A stretch of 64,000 nucleotides of DNA from Halorubrum cibi. Its GTDB lineage: Archaea > Halobacteriota > Halobacteria > Halobacteriales > Haloferacaceae. Where the stretch lies: the NCBI RefSeq assembly GCF_900182635.1, contig NZ_FXTD01000003.1:248001-312000 (forward strand), in the 5' to 3' direction. Positions 33,977 through 42,805 of the stretch are shown piece after piece. The translations under genes were made by a program, and so were the position numbers. Each line of letters starts with the position of its first letter. Position 1 is the stretch's first letter. The notes under the pieces are model-generated. The model was not told where the DNA came from and ran no database searches. It worked only from the letters and a program-made list of their open reading frames with translations.

Positions 33977-35169
33977 TGTACCGTGGTGCGACGATCGGGG
34001 TCGTGGTCCCGGCGTACAACGAGGAGGAATTCGTCGGCGACGTCATCGAGACGGTCCCCGCGTTCGTCGACCGCGTGTACGTCGTGGACGACTGTTCGAC
34101 GGACGGTTCCTGGAACGAGATCCGCGAGACGTTCGGGAAACTCGACGGATCGCAGCCGACCCACGACGGGGTGCGGCCGGTCACCGACGGCGCGGGAGCG
34201 ATTGCCGACGGCACGGGAGCGATCGCCGACGGCGCGGGAGGGGTCGCCGACGGAGGGGGCGTGCGGTGGCGCGACAGGATCGTCGCCCACGACGTGAGGG
34301 ACGGTTCCGGTCGGCCGGACCGACGGTTCGTCGCCTTTCGACACCGCGAGAACGCCGGGGTCGGCGGGGCGATAAAGACGGGGTACCGGAACGCGATGAA
34401 CGACCCCGCCGACGTCGACGTCGTGGCGGTCATGAGCGGCGACGGGCAGATGGACCCGACGATCCTCGACCGGATCATCGACCCGGTCGTCCGCGGTGAC
34501 GCCGACTACGCGAAGGGGAACCGCCTCCGACACACGGATTTCAGACGCGAGATGTCGACGTGGCGGACGTTCGGCAACTTCCTCCTCACCGGCCTCACGC
34601 GGGTCGCCAGCGGGTACTGGCGGATGATGGACCCGCAGAACGGGTACACGGCGATCTCCCGACGGGCGCTCGACCGCGTCGAGTTCGAATCGCTCTACGA
34701 GGACTACGGGTTCTGTAACCACCTGCTCGTTCGCCTGAATCGGCAGCGACTGCGCATCGCGGACGTCTCCATGAAGGCGGTGTACGGCGACGAGACCAGC
34801 TACATCAGGTACGAAACGTTCGTGCCGGCGCTCTCGCTTCTGCTGTTGCGGGGGTACCTCGGACGGCTCCTCGACGCCGACGGACACGGTCTCGGCGAGC
34901 CGACGGCTGCCGCGCAGCTCCTGGGGATGGGCGCGATAGTCGGCGGGGTCGGCGTCGGTGCGCTCTTTCCCCTACTCCCCGCGGCGACGTCGACGGGCGG
35001 GATCCTCGTGCTGGTCGGCCTCGTCTCGTTCCTCACGGGAGTCGTGGGCGAGAAACGGCGGAACGTCGACCTGGAGGTCCGGGCCGACTCGGGCGGCCCG
35101 CCCTGGAAGCCCCGCATCGAGTCGGAGGAGGTCCCGCCGAGGGACGACCCGCCGGCGAGGGAGGAGTGA
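33976..35169 (+). CDS. Glycosyltransferase family 2 (dolichyl-phosphate type) with a tandem-repeat insert
   Basis: 397 residues. The start of the GT-A domain (GVVVPAYNEEEFVGDVIETV, YVVDDCSTDGSW) and the second half (RHRENAGVGGAIKTGYRNAM, VMSGDGQMDP, NGYTAISRRAL) match polyprenyl-phosphate glycosyltransferases such as AglJ/Dpm1. Between them, residues about 57-95 are an Asp/Gly/Ala-rich insert built from an eight-residue unit (AIADGAGG-like). Two C-terminal membrane helices (from about 310) follow. It would load the first sugar onto dolichyl phosphate. Its ATG overlaps the previous stop (TGATG). Confidence 0.87.
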   Translation: MYRGATIGVVVPAYNEEEFVGDVIETVPAFVDRVYVVDDCSTDGSWNEIRETFGKLDGSQPTHDGVRPVTDGAGAIADGTGAIADGAGGVADGGGVRWRDRIVAHDVRDGSGRPDRRFVAFRHRENAGVGGAIKTGYRNAMNDPADVDVVAVMSGDGQMDPTILDRIIDPVVRGDADYAKGNRLRHTDFRREMSTWRTFGNFLLTGLTRVASGYWRMMDPQNGYTAISRRALDRVEFESLYEDYGFCNHLLVRLNRQRLRIADVSMKAVYGDETSYIRYETFVPALSLLLLRGYLGRLLDADGHGLGEPTAAAQLLGMGAIVGGVGVGALFPLLPAATSTGGILVLVGLVSFLTGVVGEKRRNVDLEVRADSGGPPWKPRIESEEVPPRDDPPAREE

Positions 35170-35171
35170 CC

Positions 35172-36248
35172 ATGCGGGTCTGTTCGGTGGTCGGCGCGCG
35201 CCCACAGTTCATCAAGGCGCTGCCAGTGTCCCGGCGGCTGCGCGCGGACCACGAGGAAGTGCTGATCCACACGGGACAGCACTACGACGAGTCGCTCTCC
35301 GGGATCTTCTTCGAGGAACTCGACATCCCGGAGCCCGAGTACAACCTCGGGGTCGGTTCCGGGGGACACGCCTCCCAGACGGCCGAGATGATGCGGTTGC
35401 TCGACGAGGTGATCGAGGCCGAGTCGCCGGACGCCGTGTTGGTGTACGGGGACACGAACTCGACGCTCGCGGGGGCGCTGGTCGCGGCCAAGCGCGAACC
35501 GACGCTGGCGCACGTCGAGTCCGGCCTCCGCAGCGGGAAGTGGTCGATGCCGGAGGAGGTCAACCGCGTGCTCACGGACCACTGCTCCGACCTCCTCTTG
35601 GCTCCCGCGGAGAACGCCGCGGCGAACCTCCGTGCGAACGACATCAGGGGCGAGGTCGTCGTGACCGGTGACGTGATGTACGACGCCGTTCTCGCCGTTC
35701 GCGACCGGGTACTCGATGCGTCGGAGCCGCTCCCCGTCCCGGACCTCCGCCCCGACGAGTACGTGCTGTCTACGGTCCATCGGGCGTCGAACACCGACGA
35801 CCCGGACCGTCTGGCCGCGATCGTGGACGGTCTCGCCGCCGTCGACGAGCCGGTCGTCCTGCCGGTACACCCGCGTACCGACGACGCCCTCCGTCGGCAC
35901 GGTCTGTACGATCGGGCCGCCGACGCGATACGCCTCGTCGATCCGGTCGGCTACGTCGACTTCCTCAGACTGCTCTCGAACGCGTCGAAAGTCGCCACCG
36001 ACTCCGGTGGGGTCCAGAAGGAGGCGTTCTACCTCGACACGCCCTGTGTCACCCTCCGCGAGGAGACCGAGTGGGTCGAGACCGTCGAGACGGGCTGGAA
36101 CGTGCTGGTCGGAAGCGACCCCGAACGCATCGTCGCCGCGCTGACCGACCGGTCGGAGCTCCCGTCCAAACCCGAGCTCTACGGCGGCGGCGACGCGGCC
36201 GCTCGAACCGTCGCGGCGCTGGAGGCGGTACTGGCCGACGGGACCTGA
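35172..36248 (+). CDS. wecB: UDP-N-acetylglucosamine 2-epimerase (non-hydrolysing)
   Basis: 358 residues from the ATG at 35172; a GTG at 35166 overlaps the previous stop and would add two residues. Family motifs: VVGARPQFIKALPVSRRL, HTGQHYDESLSGIFF, VYGDTNSTLAGALVAAKREP, AHVESGLRSG, STVHRASN and ATDSGGVQKEAFYLDTPCVT. It would convert UDP-GlcNAc to UDP-ManNAc, the substrate for the WecC-type enzyme upstream. It closes the operon that begins at 30306. Confidence 0.93.
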   Translation: MRVCSVVGARPQFIKALPVSRRLRADHEEVLIHTGQHYDESLSGIFFEELDIPEPEYNLGVGSGGHASQTAEMMRLLDEVIEAESPDAVLVYGDTNSTLAGALVAAKREPTLAHVESGLRSGKWSMPEEVNRVLTDHCSDLLLAPAENAAANLRANDIRGEVVVTGDVMYDAVLAVRDRVLDASEPLPVPDLRPDEYVLSTVHRASNTDDPDRLAAIVDGLAAVDEPVVLPVHPRTDDALRRHGLYDRAADAIRLVDPVGYVDFLRLLSNASKVATDSGGVQKEAFYLDTPCVTLREETEWVETVETGWNVLVGSDPERIVAALTDRSELPSKPELYGGGDAAARTVAALEAVLADGT

Positions 36249-36256
36249 GAATGACC

Positions 36257-36330
36257 GGGGGCGGTAGGTGATCGGAGGCGGTGAGTGCTCGGAACCGGTG
36301 GACGATCGAAACCGGAGGGTGATCGGAGAC
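36257..36330. repeat. Degenerate 17-bp tandem repeats between convergent genes
   Basis: About four imperfect copies of a TGATCGGAGGCGG-like unit fill the gap between the epimerase gene and the toroid gene. They may also serve as a boundary; no hairpin is obvious. Confidence 0.45.
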
Positions 36331-36389
36331 GGAGGCCGTCCGCCCGATCGAACCCCGTCTCCGGTCCCTCCCGCTCCGCCGTCTCATTC

Positions 36390-37673
36390 TCACTCGCGCT
36401 CGCGAGCGCGGAGGTACTCTCCCAGCGCGAACGCCATCCAAGCCTGACACCACCGCATCAGCGTGAACCGCTTCGTGTAAAACCGTCGTTTCTGGTAGTA
36501 GAACCGTCCGTCGCCGGCGTACAGGTTCGAGAGCGTCCAGTCGATGATCCGCGACGCGAACGCGGTGTCGCCGGCCGCGCTGAACAACACGATCCCCTCC
36601 GCGGCGGCGTGAACGTCCTTGGGATAGGCGCTCTCCTCGTCCCAGTTTGGCGCCCCCGACTTCTCGAACAGGATCTCGCGGTAGAACTCGAGTCCGCGTT
36701 TCAGCGTGTCGTCGTAGCGGTCCGATCCCGTTACCTCCCGGTAGCGGAGGAACGACTCGAGGATGAACCCGTTGTGGTGGTTGTCCATCGAGAGGTGCGA
36801 CCCGGACGGCGGATCGGTGTAGACCCACCCGCCGATCTCGGCCTGTTGGCCCGCGACGTAGTCCAGGATCCGCTCCGCACGCTCCCGGAGACGTGGACGA
36901 GGCTGGCGTTCGTGGAGGTCCAACAACAGTCGGGCACCGATCGCGTTCGCGTTTATCACGACCGTCTCGCCCGCTTCGTCGCTGGCGTGGTAGTCGATCC
37001 TGGCGGTGTCACCGATCTCCCGGTAGTTCAGGTCCTCGAACACGAACGGGATGGCGGACTCGGCGACGTCCACGTACTCCTCCCCGTTCGAGGCGGTCAG
37101 TAACGCCCTGACCGCGTAGCCGGTCGAGACGATCCCCGGGTGTCGCGCCCGAAGCCGGTCGTGAAGTCCCTGCGTCGCGTGTTGGTGACCGCCGCAGAAG
37201 CCCGCATATCCGCGGCTCCGGTTCTCGAGTAACCACTTCGTCAGCCGATCGGCCTCGCGACGGTACCGCTCGTCCCGGAGGTGATCCGCGGCGGCCAGGT
37301 TGGCCATGACGAACAGTGCGGTCCCCTTGAAGTTCTGCCGCCGTTCCACCAGCATGAGTCGGCGGACGTTGACGGGGGCGCGCTTGATCCCCTCTTGGAC
37401 CGCGATGTTCAGCCACTTGTTCTCCACCGGCAGCCACTGCCGGAACCGACTGCTCATGCCGTCGAAGTAGTCCCATCCGGTGTATTCTCTATCGCGCGCG
37501 TACGCGAGCGTCTCCTCCAGTACCCGCGCCACCGATTCGTCCGTGACGCGGTGGGTCCCGCCCCCGCTCGTCGGCGACTCGGTGACGTCGGGGACCTCGT
37601 CGGCGTGGCCGCGGTCGTCGAGAGATCGGACCTCCCCTCCGTCGCGGGCCGTGCCGTGTCCGGAGGCCGTCAC
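36390..37673 (-). CDS. Alpha/alpha-toroid protein, probable glycan-modifying enzyme
   Basis: 427 residues from a GTG that overlaps the stop of the DUF354 gene (GTGA). All-helical sequence with repeated helix pairs and conserved Trp/Tyr/His clusters: GWDYFDGMSSRFRQWLPVEN, GYAGFCGGHQHATQG, VVINANAIGARLLLDL, SHLSMDNHHNGFILESFLRY and LMRWCQAWMAFALGEYL. This pattern fits six-hairpin glycosidase or uronyl-epimerase-like folds. Some database entries for such proteins say ABC permease, but I see no membrane segments. The exact reaction is unknown. Residues 1-50 are a disordered acidic leader. Confidence 0.7.
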   Translation of the reverse strand: MTASGHGTARDGGEVRSLDDRGHADEVPDVTESPTSGGGTHRVTDESVARVLEETLAYARDREYTGWDYFDGMSSRFRQWLPVENKWLNIAVQEGIKRAPVNVRRLMLVERRQNFKGTALFVMANLAAADHLRDERYRREADRLTKWLLENRSRGYAGFCGGHQHATQGLHDRLRARHPGIVSTGYAVRALLTASNGEEYVDVAESAIPFVFEDLNYREIGDTARIDYHASDEAGETVVINANAIGARLLLDLHERQPRPRLRERAERILDYVAGQQAEIGGWVYTDPPSGSHLSMDNHHNGFILESFLRYREVTGSDRYDDTLKRGLEFYREILFEKSGAPNWDEESAYPKDVHAAAEGIVLFSAAGDTAFASRIIDWTLSNLYAGDGRFYYQKRRFYTKRFTLMRWCQAWMAFALGEYLRARERE

Positions 37674-38794
37674 GTCGACTCCTCCGTGACGGGGGTCGGA
37701 CGGTCCGAATTCGTCCCTTCCGTGCCCGCTCGCCAGCGTTCGAGCCCCGAGACGGCCGCGGCGCCGCCCGCCTCCGCGACCGCGACGATCACGTCGGTGA
37801 GGTTCACGAGCCCGCCCACGTACTCGTTCCGTCGCCGTCGCCACTCCACCCCGACCGCCTCGTCCCGGAGGACGCCGGTGCCCGTCGCGAGGACTTCCTC
37901 GAACTCGTCGGTGTTGACGACCAGCCCCTGTCGCTCGAGCTCCCGGAAGTTCCCCATGTCGTCGTCCCCCACGAACGAGTTCGATCTGATGACCGGCGTT
38001 CCCAACAGGGCGGCCTCGGTACAGACCGTCTGCGTGTCGGTGACGACGAGCCGTGCCGCCGACAGCGCGTCGTGGAGCAGCGCGGGGTGGACGTCGAACT
38101 CGCGGGCGGGAAGCGAGTCGGAGTCCCGCGTCCCGCCCTCGTCAGAGACGAAGACCGTGGCGTGTTCGGCGAACGTCTCGATCAGCCGCCGCCGCTGGTC
38201 CGGGGTGAATCCCGACTGCCCGACGTCGTGGTGGGAGCCGAACGCGTTGAATCGCAACAGGACGAACTCCTCGTCGGCTTCGAGGCCGAGCTCATCGCGG
38301 ATCCCTGGGTTCGGCCGGTACACGTCCGGGTGGAGGTACGCCGCCTCACAGAACCCGTGGAACTGGTAGTGTTTCTTCCCGAGGTCCTTGCGGAAGGCGT
38401 GCGGCGTGAGGAGCGCCGCGGCGAACGGTCGGGAGATCGCGTGGTCGATCGACGTCGGCTCCGAATCGAGGATCAATACCGCGGGCGTCCCGCTCGCCAG
38501 CCCGGCGTGGGCGGCGTAGGCACCGACGCCGAAGATCACGTCCGGGTCGAACGACCGGACGGCGGGAACGAGGTTGGCGTAGTGCCGCGGGAGGTTCCGG
38601 AACACCGACCCCTTGGTGGTCCCGCAGGACCCGTAGAGTCGGTAGGGGAGTTCGTACCGTTCGAGCAGCGCGACCGTACAGCCGTAATCCCGGCCGAGAA
38701 CGAACACCTCGTGTCCGGCCCGCTGGAGTCGGTCGACGGCGTGTTTGTACAGGTGAACGTGAGCGGGCGTGTTCGTGAAGAAGACGAATCGCAT
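37670..38794 (-). CDS. DUF354 protein (GT-B-like, surface-glycan associated)
   Basis: 374 residues. The N-terminus MRFVFFTNTPAHVHLYKHAV and the double Rossmann layout (FDPDVIFGVGAYAAHAGLAS, VTDTQTVCTEAALLGTPVIR) match DUF354, a GT-B/UDP-GlcNAc-epimerase-like family common in archaeal glycan clusters. A nucleotide-sugar transferase role is likely but unproven. A promoter box ends 25 nt before its ATG. The toroid-protein gene follows with a GTGA overlap, so the pair forms one unit. Confidence 0.82.
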   Translation of the reverse strand: MRFVFFTNTPAHVHLYKHAVDRLQRAGHEVFVLGRDYGCTVALLERYELPYRLYGSCGTTKGSVFRNLPRHYANLVPAVRSFDPDVIFGVGAYAAHAGLASGTPAVLILDSEPTSIDHAISRPFAAALLTPHAFRKDLGKKHYQFHGFCEAAYLHPDVYRPNPGIRDELGLEADEEFVLLRFNAFGSHHDVGQSGFTPDQRRRLIETFAEHATVFVSDEGGTRDSDSLPAREFDVHPALLHDALSAARLVVTDTQTVCTEAALLGTPVIRSNSFVGDDDMGNFRELERQGLVVNTDEFEEVLATGTGVLRDEAVGVEWRRRRNEYVGGLVNLTDVIVAVAEAGGAAAVSGLERWRAGTEGTNSDRPTPVTEEST

Positions 38795-38819
38795 GCGCCC
38801 TCTCGGGGTGGCGATCGGA

Positions 38820-38837
38820 TTGTAATAGGCGGCTTAC
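38820..38837 (-). promoter_or_regulatory. TAACAA-class promoter (TTACAA variant) of the DUF354 gene
   Basis: GTAAGCCGCCTATTACAA on the minus strand, 25 nt before the ATG at 38794. Confidence 0.55.
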
Positions 38838-38883
38838 CGCGCCGCCGGTCGACCGGCGGGGAGTGCGGGCGTCCCCGCGTGCG

Positions 38884-38901
38884 GTAACCGATGTATAACA
38901 A
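38884..38901 (+). promoter_or_regulatory. TAACAA-class promoter of the leader and polytopic membrane protein gene
   Basis: GTAACCGATGTATAACAA, full consensus. It ends exactly 26 nt before a GTG at 38928 that opens a 27-codon leader. The facing DUF354 promoter lies 46 bp away. Confidence 0.65.
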
Positions 38902-38927
38902 AAGCCACGACCGGATTCGAGGGATCC

Positions 38928-39011
38928 GTGCTCGCTCGACAGCGCGTCCGATCCCGGCGACCACGGGCGACCCGTGAGCCGCGCGAACGCCGACGGAGTG
39001 ATCCGACGTGA
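38928..39011 (+). CDS. Leader ORF of 27 residues coupled to the polytopic membrane protein
   Basis: GTG start at the predicted transcript start. The TGA overlaps the GTG of the membrane-protein gene (GTGA). The product is strongly basic (starts MLARQRVRSRRPRATRE). It is the same arrangement as at 16285, 41691 and 46464. Function as a peptide is doubtful; coupling or attenuation is more likely. Confidence 0.45.
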   Translation: MLARQRVRSRRPRATREPRERRRSDPT

Positions 39012-41086
39012 GGACGTCAGTGCGACGGGAGGACGGCCGAGCCGCCGAAGCGGCGCTCGCGGTCGGATACCTGGCGCTCACGGCGGGGATCGCGGCCTCC
39101 TACGCCGCGCCGGCGACCGGCTACGAGCTGTCGATATACGCGGCGACGCCGGCGGTGACGTGGGCAGCGCTCGCGGTCGCGGGCGCCGTCTCGGTCGGCG
39201 TCTGTCTGTCCGACGAGCGATACCTCGCGCCGGCGGTGTTGCTCGCGGCTCTCGGGGCCGCGACAGTCGCCGGCCTCCCCCTGATCCGCGGCTACCACTT
39301 CTACGGGCGGGCCGATTCGCTGGTCCACCTCGGTCTCGTGCGGTCGATCTCCGTCGGAAACGACCCGCTCCGGCTGTTCTATCCGGGGAGTCACCTCATC
39401 GCGACGAGCCTCGCCAAGGTCGCGGCCCTGGAGGTGACTCGGGCGATGATGCTCGTCATGTGGACGTACACGCTGGTGTTCTTCGCGAGCGTCCCGCTTT
39501 GCGTCTGGTTCCTGGTCCCGGACCGCCGTGCGCTGGCCGTCGGCGCGTTCTCCGCGTTCCTGTTGTTGCCCATAAACAACGTCAGTACGCATCAACACTT
39601 CCACACGTACTCGATCGGGATGCTGTTCGTTCCCTTCGTGATCTACGTGGTGTTCACGCACCTCATCGGCGGTGACGCGCGCGAGCGGGCCGTCAAACGG
39701 GTCGCCGACGGGAGCGGCGCGATCGGTCGCGGGACGGTGGGGCTCGACGACACCGTCGCGTTCTCCGTGGGGTCGAGAAAGCCGGTCCCGACGAGCTACC
39801 TCCTGCCGCTGATCTCGATCGCGCTGGTGTTGGTCCATCCCCAGATCGCGTTGAACGTCGTGTTCCTGTTCGGCGGAATGGTGGTCACGCAGCACGCGTA
39901 TCGACGATTCCGCCCGGACAACGTACTCGCCGAGTACCGCCTACTCACGTTCCAGACGGCGTTTCTCCTCGTGGTGTTCGTGGTCTGGGTCGCCACTCAC
40001 GAGTGGCAGTTCGTCAACACGGCGGAGGCGATGATCGAGTCGGTGACCGAGTTCGCCGCCGGCGAGGGAAGTACGACGCCGCGCGTCGAGAGTCAGAGCG
40101 AGTCGGCGTCGTCGATCGGTGCGAGCATCCAGGAGCTCTTCGTCAAACTGTTCGGCGTCGGGGCGATCTACTCGCTACTGGCGGCGGCGGCCGTTCTGGG
40201 ACGGGTGACCGGATACCTCGGGCCGCTCGAGGGACGGGGATCGAGGCGATCGGACCCCGACACCGCGAAGGACGTCACGACGTTGTTCTTCGCGGGGATC
40301 CTCGTGCTTCTCCCGTTCTTCGCGGCTCACTTCGTGGGGTCCATCTCGACGTACCTGTTCCGACACGTCGGGTTCCTCATGATGCTCGCCACGATCTTCG
40401 GTGCGGTCGGCGTCCGGTACCTGCTGGCCGACGAGTCCCCGCTGAGCGGTCTCGGTAGCCGTTCGGCGGAAACGCGCGTCGGGTCGTCGTCCGCCCGGTT
40501 CACCGAGGTGCTCCCGGAGGCCCGTTCGGTCGCGGCGGTCGCGGTCGTCGTGTTGCTCCTCTCGCTGTCGCTGGCCACGGTGTTCCCCTCGCCGTTCGTG
40601 TACCTCTCGGGCTCGCACGTTCCCGAGGGCGAGATGGACGGCTACGAGCGGGCGTTCGCGAGCCAGTCGGGAGGGTCGCCGGTCTGGTTCGGTGGTGTGC
40701 GTCACACCTCGGACCGCTACGAGGTCGCGCTGTACGGGGCGGAGTCGGCACCGTGGGACCGACAGGTGAACCCTGCTGTGATAAAGAGCTCACCGGTCCC
40801 GGACCGGGCGATGCTGGACGGGTTGCCGACGTACTACGCGAACCACCCCGAGGAGATCGTCAGGCGCGATCACTACTTCGTCGTCGCGGAGGCCGACCGT
40901 CAACGCGAAGTGCTCGCGTACCGCGAACTGCGATACTCGGCGGACGCCTTCGAGGCCGTCGAGGCGCAACCCGACGTCGGGAAGGTCAGGGACAACGGGG
41001 AACTGACCGTCTACTTCGTCGACATTCCGTCGGACACGTTCCCGGAGTCGCCCGACGAGGACGCGGCGACGGTTCCCGGAGGGTAG
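39008..41086 (+). CDS. Polytopic membrane protein, GT-C-like or polymerase-like
   Basis: 692 residues with about twelve to thirteen membrane helices in the first 540 residues and a C-terminal extracytoplasmic domain of about 140 residues. The loop HFYGRADSLVHLGLVRSISV after helix 4 contains the acidic position typical of GT-C enzymes. NNVSTHQHFHTYSIGMLFVP and YLFRHVGFLMMLATIFGAVG are other conserved-looking segments. It could be an oligosaccharyl- or dolichyl-P-sugar-dependent transferase or a polysaccharide polymerase, roles otherwise missing from the region. GTG start, preceded by the coupled leader. Confidence 0.7.
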   Translation: MRTSVRREDGRAAEAALAVGYLALTAGIAASYAAPATGYELSIYAATPAVTWAALAVAGAVSVGVCLSDERYLAPAVLLAALGAATVAGLPLIRGYHFYGRADSLVHLGLVRSISVGNDPLRLFYPGSHLIATSLAKVAALEVTRAMMLVMWTYTLVFFASVPLCVWFLVPDRRALAVGAFSAFLLLPINNVSTHQHFHTYSIGMLFVPFVIYVVFTHLIGGDARERAVKRVADGSGAIGRGTVGLDDTVAFSVGSRKPVPTSYLLPLISIALVLVHPQIALNVVFLFGGMVVTQHAYRRFRPDNVLAEYRLLTFQTAFLLVVFVVWVATHEWQFVNTAEAMIESVTEFAAGEGSTTPRVESQSESASSIGASIQELFVKLFGVGAIYSLLAAAAVLGRVTGYLGPLEGRGSRRSDPDTAKDVTTLFFAGILVLLPFFAAHFVGSISTYLFRHVGFLMMLATIFGAVGVRYLLADESPLSGLGSRSAETRVGSSSARFTEVLPEARSVAAVAVVVLLLSLSLATVFPSPFVYLSGSHVPEGEMDGYERAFASQSGGSPVWFGGVRHTSDRYEVALYGAESAPWDRQVNPAVIKSSPVPDRAMLDGLPTYYANHPEEIVRRDHYFVVAEADRQREVLAYRELRYSADAFEAVEAQPDVGKVRDNGELTVYFVDIPSDTFPESPDEDAATVPGG

Positions 41087-41169
41087 CGTACTCCCGTTAG
41101 CCGGCGTGAGGTACGCTCGTTAGAAGGGGCGTCGCCGGCGTTCTCCGGCCGCGGCGATGTTCCGGCAAG

Positions 41170-41472
41170 TCAGTCGATCAGTCCTTCGGTCTCGATGCGT
41201 TTCCAGAGATGCTGTCCCCTCTCCGTGACCCCGTAGATGCGTCCCTTCCGCTTTTCCTTCGAAACGAGCAGTTCGACGAGCGAACGATCGCGGAGGGACC
41301 GCAGCGCACGCGAGACGTGGGTGATGGGGAGCCCGGTACGGGACGCGATCGAGGAGGGAGTGGAGGGACTCTCGACGAGCTGTTCGAGCACCGCCGTTCG
41401 GTATTTGGAGCTGATGATGAATCCGATCTGGTCCCAATCGTTCGTGGCGTCTTCGTTCCGCTCGTTCTCCAT
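41170..41472 (-). CDS. Small winged-helix transcription regulator (MarR/ArsR-like)
   Basis: About 100 residues, one winged helix: GFIISSKYRTAVLEQLVESP, then PSSIASRTGLPITHVSRALR (recognition helix) and the wing VSKEKRKGRIYGVTERGQHL. No ligand domain. The ATG at 41472 is preferred; one at 41499 adds nine residues and lies too close to the TATA-like stretch near 41515-41529. It is the only free-standing small DNA-binding protein inside the glycan region, which makes it a candidate local regulator (inference). Confidence 0.78.
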   Translation of the reverse strand: MENERNEDATNDWDQIGFIISSKYRTAVLEQLVESPSTPSSIASRTGLPITHVSRALRSLRDRSLVELLVSKEKRKGRIYGVTERGQHLWKRIETEGLID

Positions 41473-41644
41473 TGATTGCCTTTCCCGCCCTACGGACATA
41501 AGGCGTGGAGATCGTTTATAAAATAACGAGGGCGCTTCGACGATTCGCGTCCTCCCGTCACGCCGCCGCGGATCCGTCCGCAGTCGGTCGGTAATGCCTT
41601 CTTACCGCGTCGGAGGAGATCGGGTTCCGCGTCGGTCGAGTCGG

Positions 41645-41662
41645 ATATGCTCCCCATAACGA
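41645..41662 (+). promoter_or_regulatory. TAACAA-class promoter (TAACGA variant) upstream of the DUF1616 unit
   Basis: ATATGCTCCCCATAACGA, close to the copy at 30110. It ends 28 nt before the ATG at 41691. Confidence 0.5.
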
Positions 41663-41690
41663 TATAGCGACTCGAGAGAGGTACCGGTGA

Positions 41691-41837
41691 ATGAGTGACC
41701 GCCACCTCGAACCGATCGGAGCACACGGCAGTCAGTCGCGGCACTCGGCCCGTACCGGCACGACCGATCCGATCGACGTTCACTGCGAGGGCGACGAGCG
41801 GCACCGGGACGGCTCCTCCCGCTCCCCTCCGCGATGA
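41691..41837 (+). CDS. Leader ORF of 48 residues coupled to the DUF1616 gene
   Basis: It begins MSDRHLEPIGAHGSQSRHSA just downstream of a promoter box, runs without a stop, and its TGA overlaps the ATG of the DUF1616 gene at 41834. Polar, His/Arg/Asp-rich and without predicted structure. Confidence 0.45.
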   Translation: MSDRHLEPIGAHGSQSRHSARTGTTDPIDVHCEGDERHRDGSSRSPPR

Positions 41838-42802
41838 GTCCGACGGTCGACGAGATACCGGCGGATCGGGACCTCGTCGGCGTCGGGGTGGTTGTCGTGG
41901 TCGTAGCCGCGGCGACCGCCGCGGAGGCGCCGAGCGCCGTCCGGCTCCCTCCCGTCTTCCTGTTCCTCCTTTTCCTCCCGGGATATGTGACGACGGCGGT
42001 GGCGTACGCCGAGCGCGATCGGGAACCGTGGTCGTTTGTCGTGCTCGTCGAGCGATTCGCTCTCTCGCTCGGCAGCAGTCTGGCGGTACTGCCGATCCTG
42101 GCGGTCCTCTCGTATCTCGTCTCGGGCGAGTTGACCGCGTGGGGACTCGTCGCGACCGTTTCCGGGTACGTCCTCCTCGGGGCGGCGGCCACGGCAGTGC
42201 GTCGATCCCGGCGCTCCGACGCGAGCGGGGGTGGTCGGGGGTCTCGGCCGTTCGGATCACGGGAGGAAGCGTCGGCGTCGGTCGGCTGGTCGTCCGGTCG
42301 GTTGAGTCCCCTCACCGTCGTTCTCGCGGCGAGCGTCGTCGTCGCGGTCGCCGCGTTGGGCGTGGCGGTGACCGTGCCCAGCCACGGAGAGGCGGCGACG
42401 GATCTCCACATCCTGACCGAACAGGGCGACCGACTCGTCGCCAACGAGTATCCGGACACGCTGACTGCGGACGGATCGGCGGCCCTGACCGTCGGGGTGA
42501 CGAACGAGGAGCACCGGACGACCGAGTACACGGTCATCACGGAGATCCAACGCGTCCAAGTCGACGGACGGTCGGTCGTCGTCGTGGAGAAACGCAGAAT
42601 CGACCGCCACGTGTTCGAACTGGGACACGGGGAGAGCTGGCGTGAGAGACAGGAGTTCGAGGCGACGCTCACCGGCGAGAACCTTCGGTTCGTGACGTAC
42701 CTCTACCGGGGTGAACCGCCCGAAAACCCGACGACTGACTCCGCGTACAGGAGCACGTACCTCTGGATCGACGCCCAGCCGTCCGTGACGGCGGGTGAGT
42801 GA
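41834..42802 (+). CDS. DUF1616 membrane protein
   Basis: 322 residues. Three to four N-terminal membrane helices come first, including RLPPVFLFLLFLPGYVTTAV, the DUF1616 hallmark, with FALSLGSSLAVLPILAVLSY. A polar linker with Ser/Gly repeats and another helix (LTVVLAASVVVAVAALGVAV) follow. An exported beta-rich domain comes last (LTVGVTNEEHRTTEYTVITE, ENLRFVTYLYRGEPPENP). DUF1616 proteins are archaeal envelope proteins of unknown function, often near surface-glycan genes. It is followed after 3 bp by the YdjM-like gene. Confidence 0.85.
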   Translation: MSPTVDEIPADRDLVGVGVVVVVVAAATAAEAPSAVRLPPVFLFLLFLPGYVTTAVAYAERDREPWSFVVLVERFALSLGSSLAVLPILAVLSYLVSGELTAWGLVATVSGYVLLGAAATAVRRSRRSDASGGGRGSRPFGSREEASASVGWSSGRLSPLTVVLAASVVVAVAALGVAVTVPSHGEAATDLHILTEQGDRLVANEYPDTLTADGSAALTVGVTNEEHRTTEYTVITEIQRVQVDGRSVVVVEKRRIDRHVFELGHGESWRERQEFEATLTGENLRFVTYLYRGEPPENPTTDSAYRSTYLWIDAQPSVTAGE

Positions 42803-42805
42803 CCG

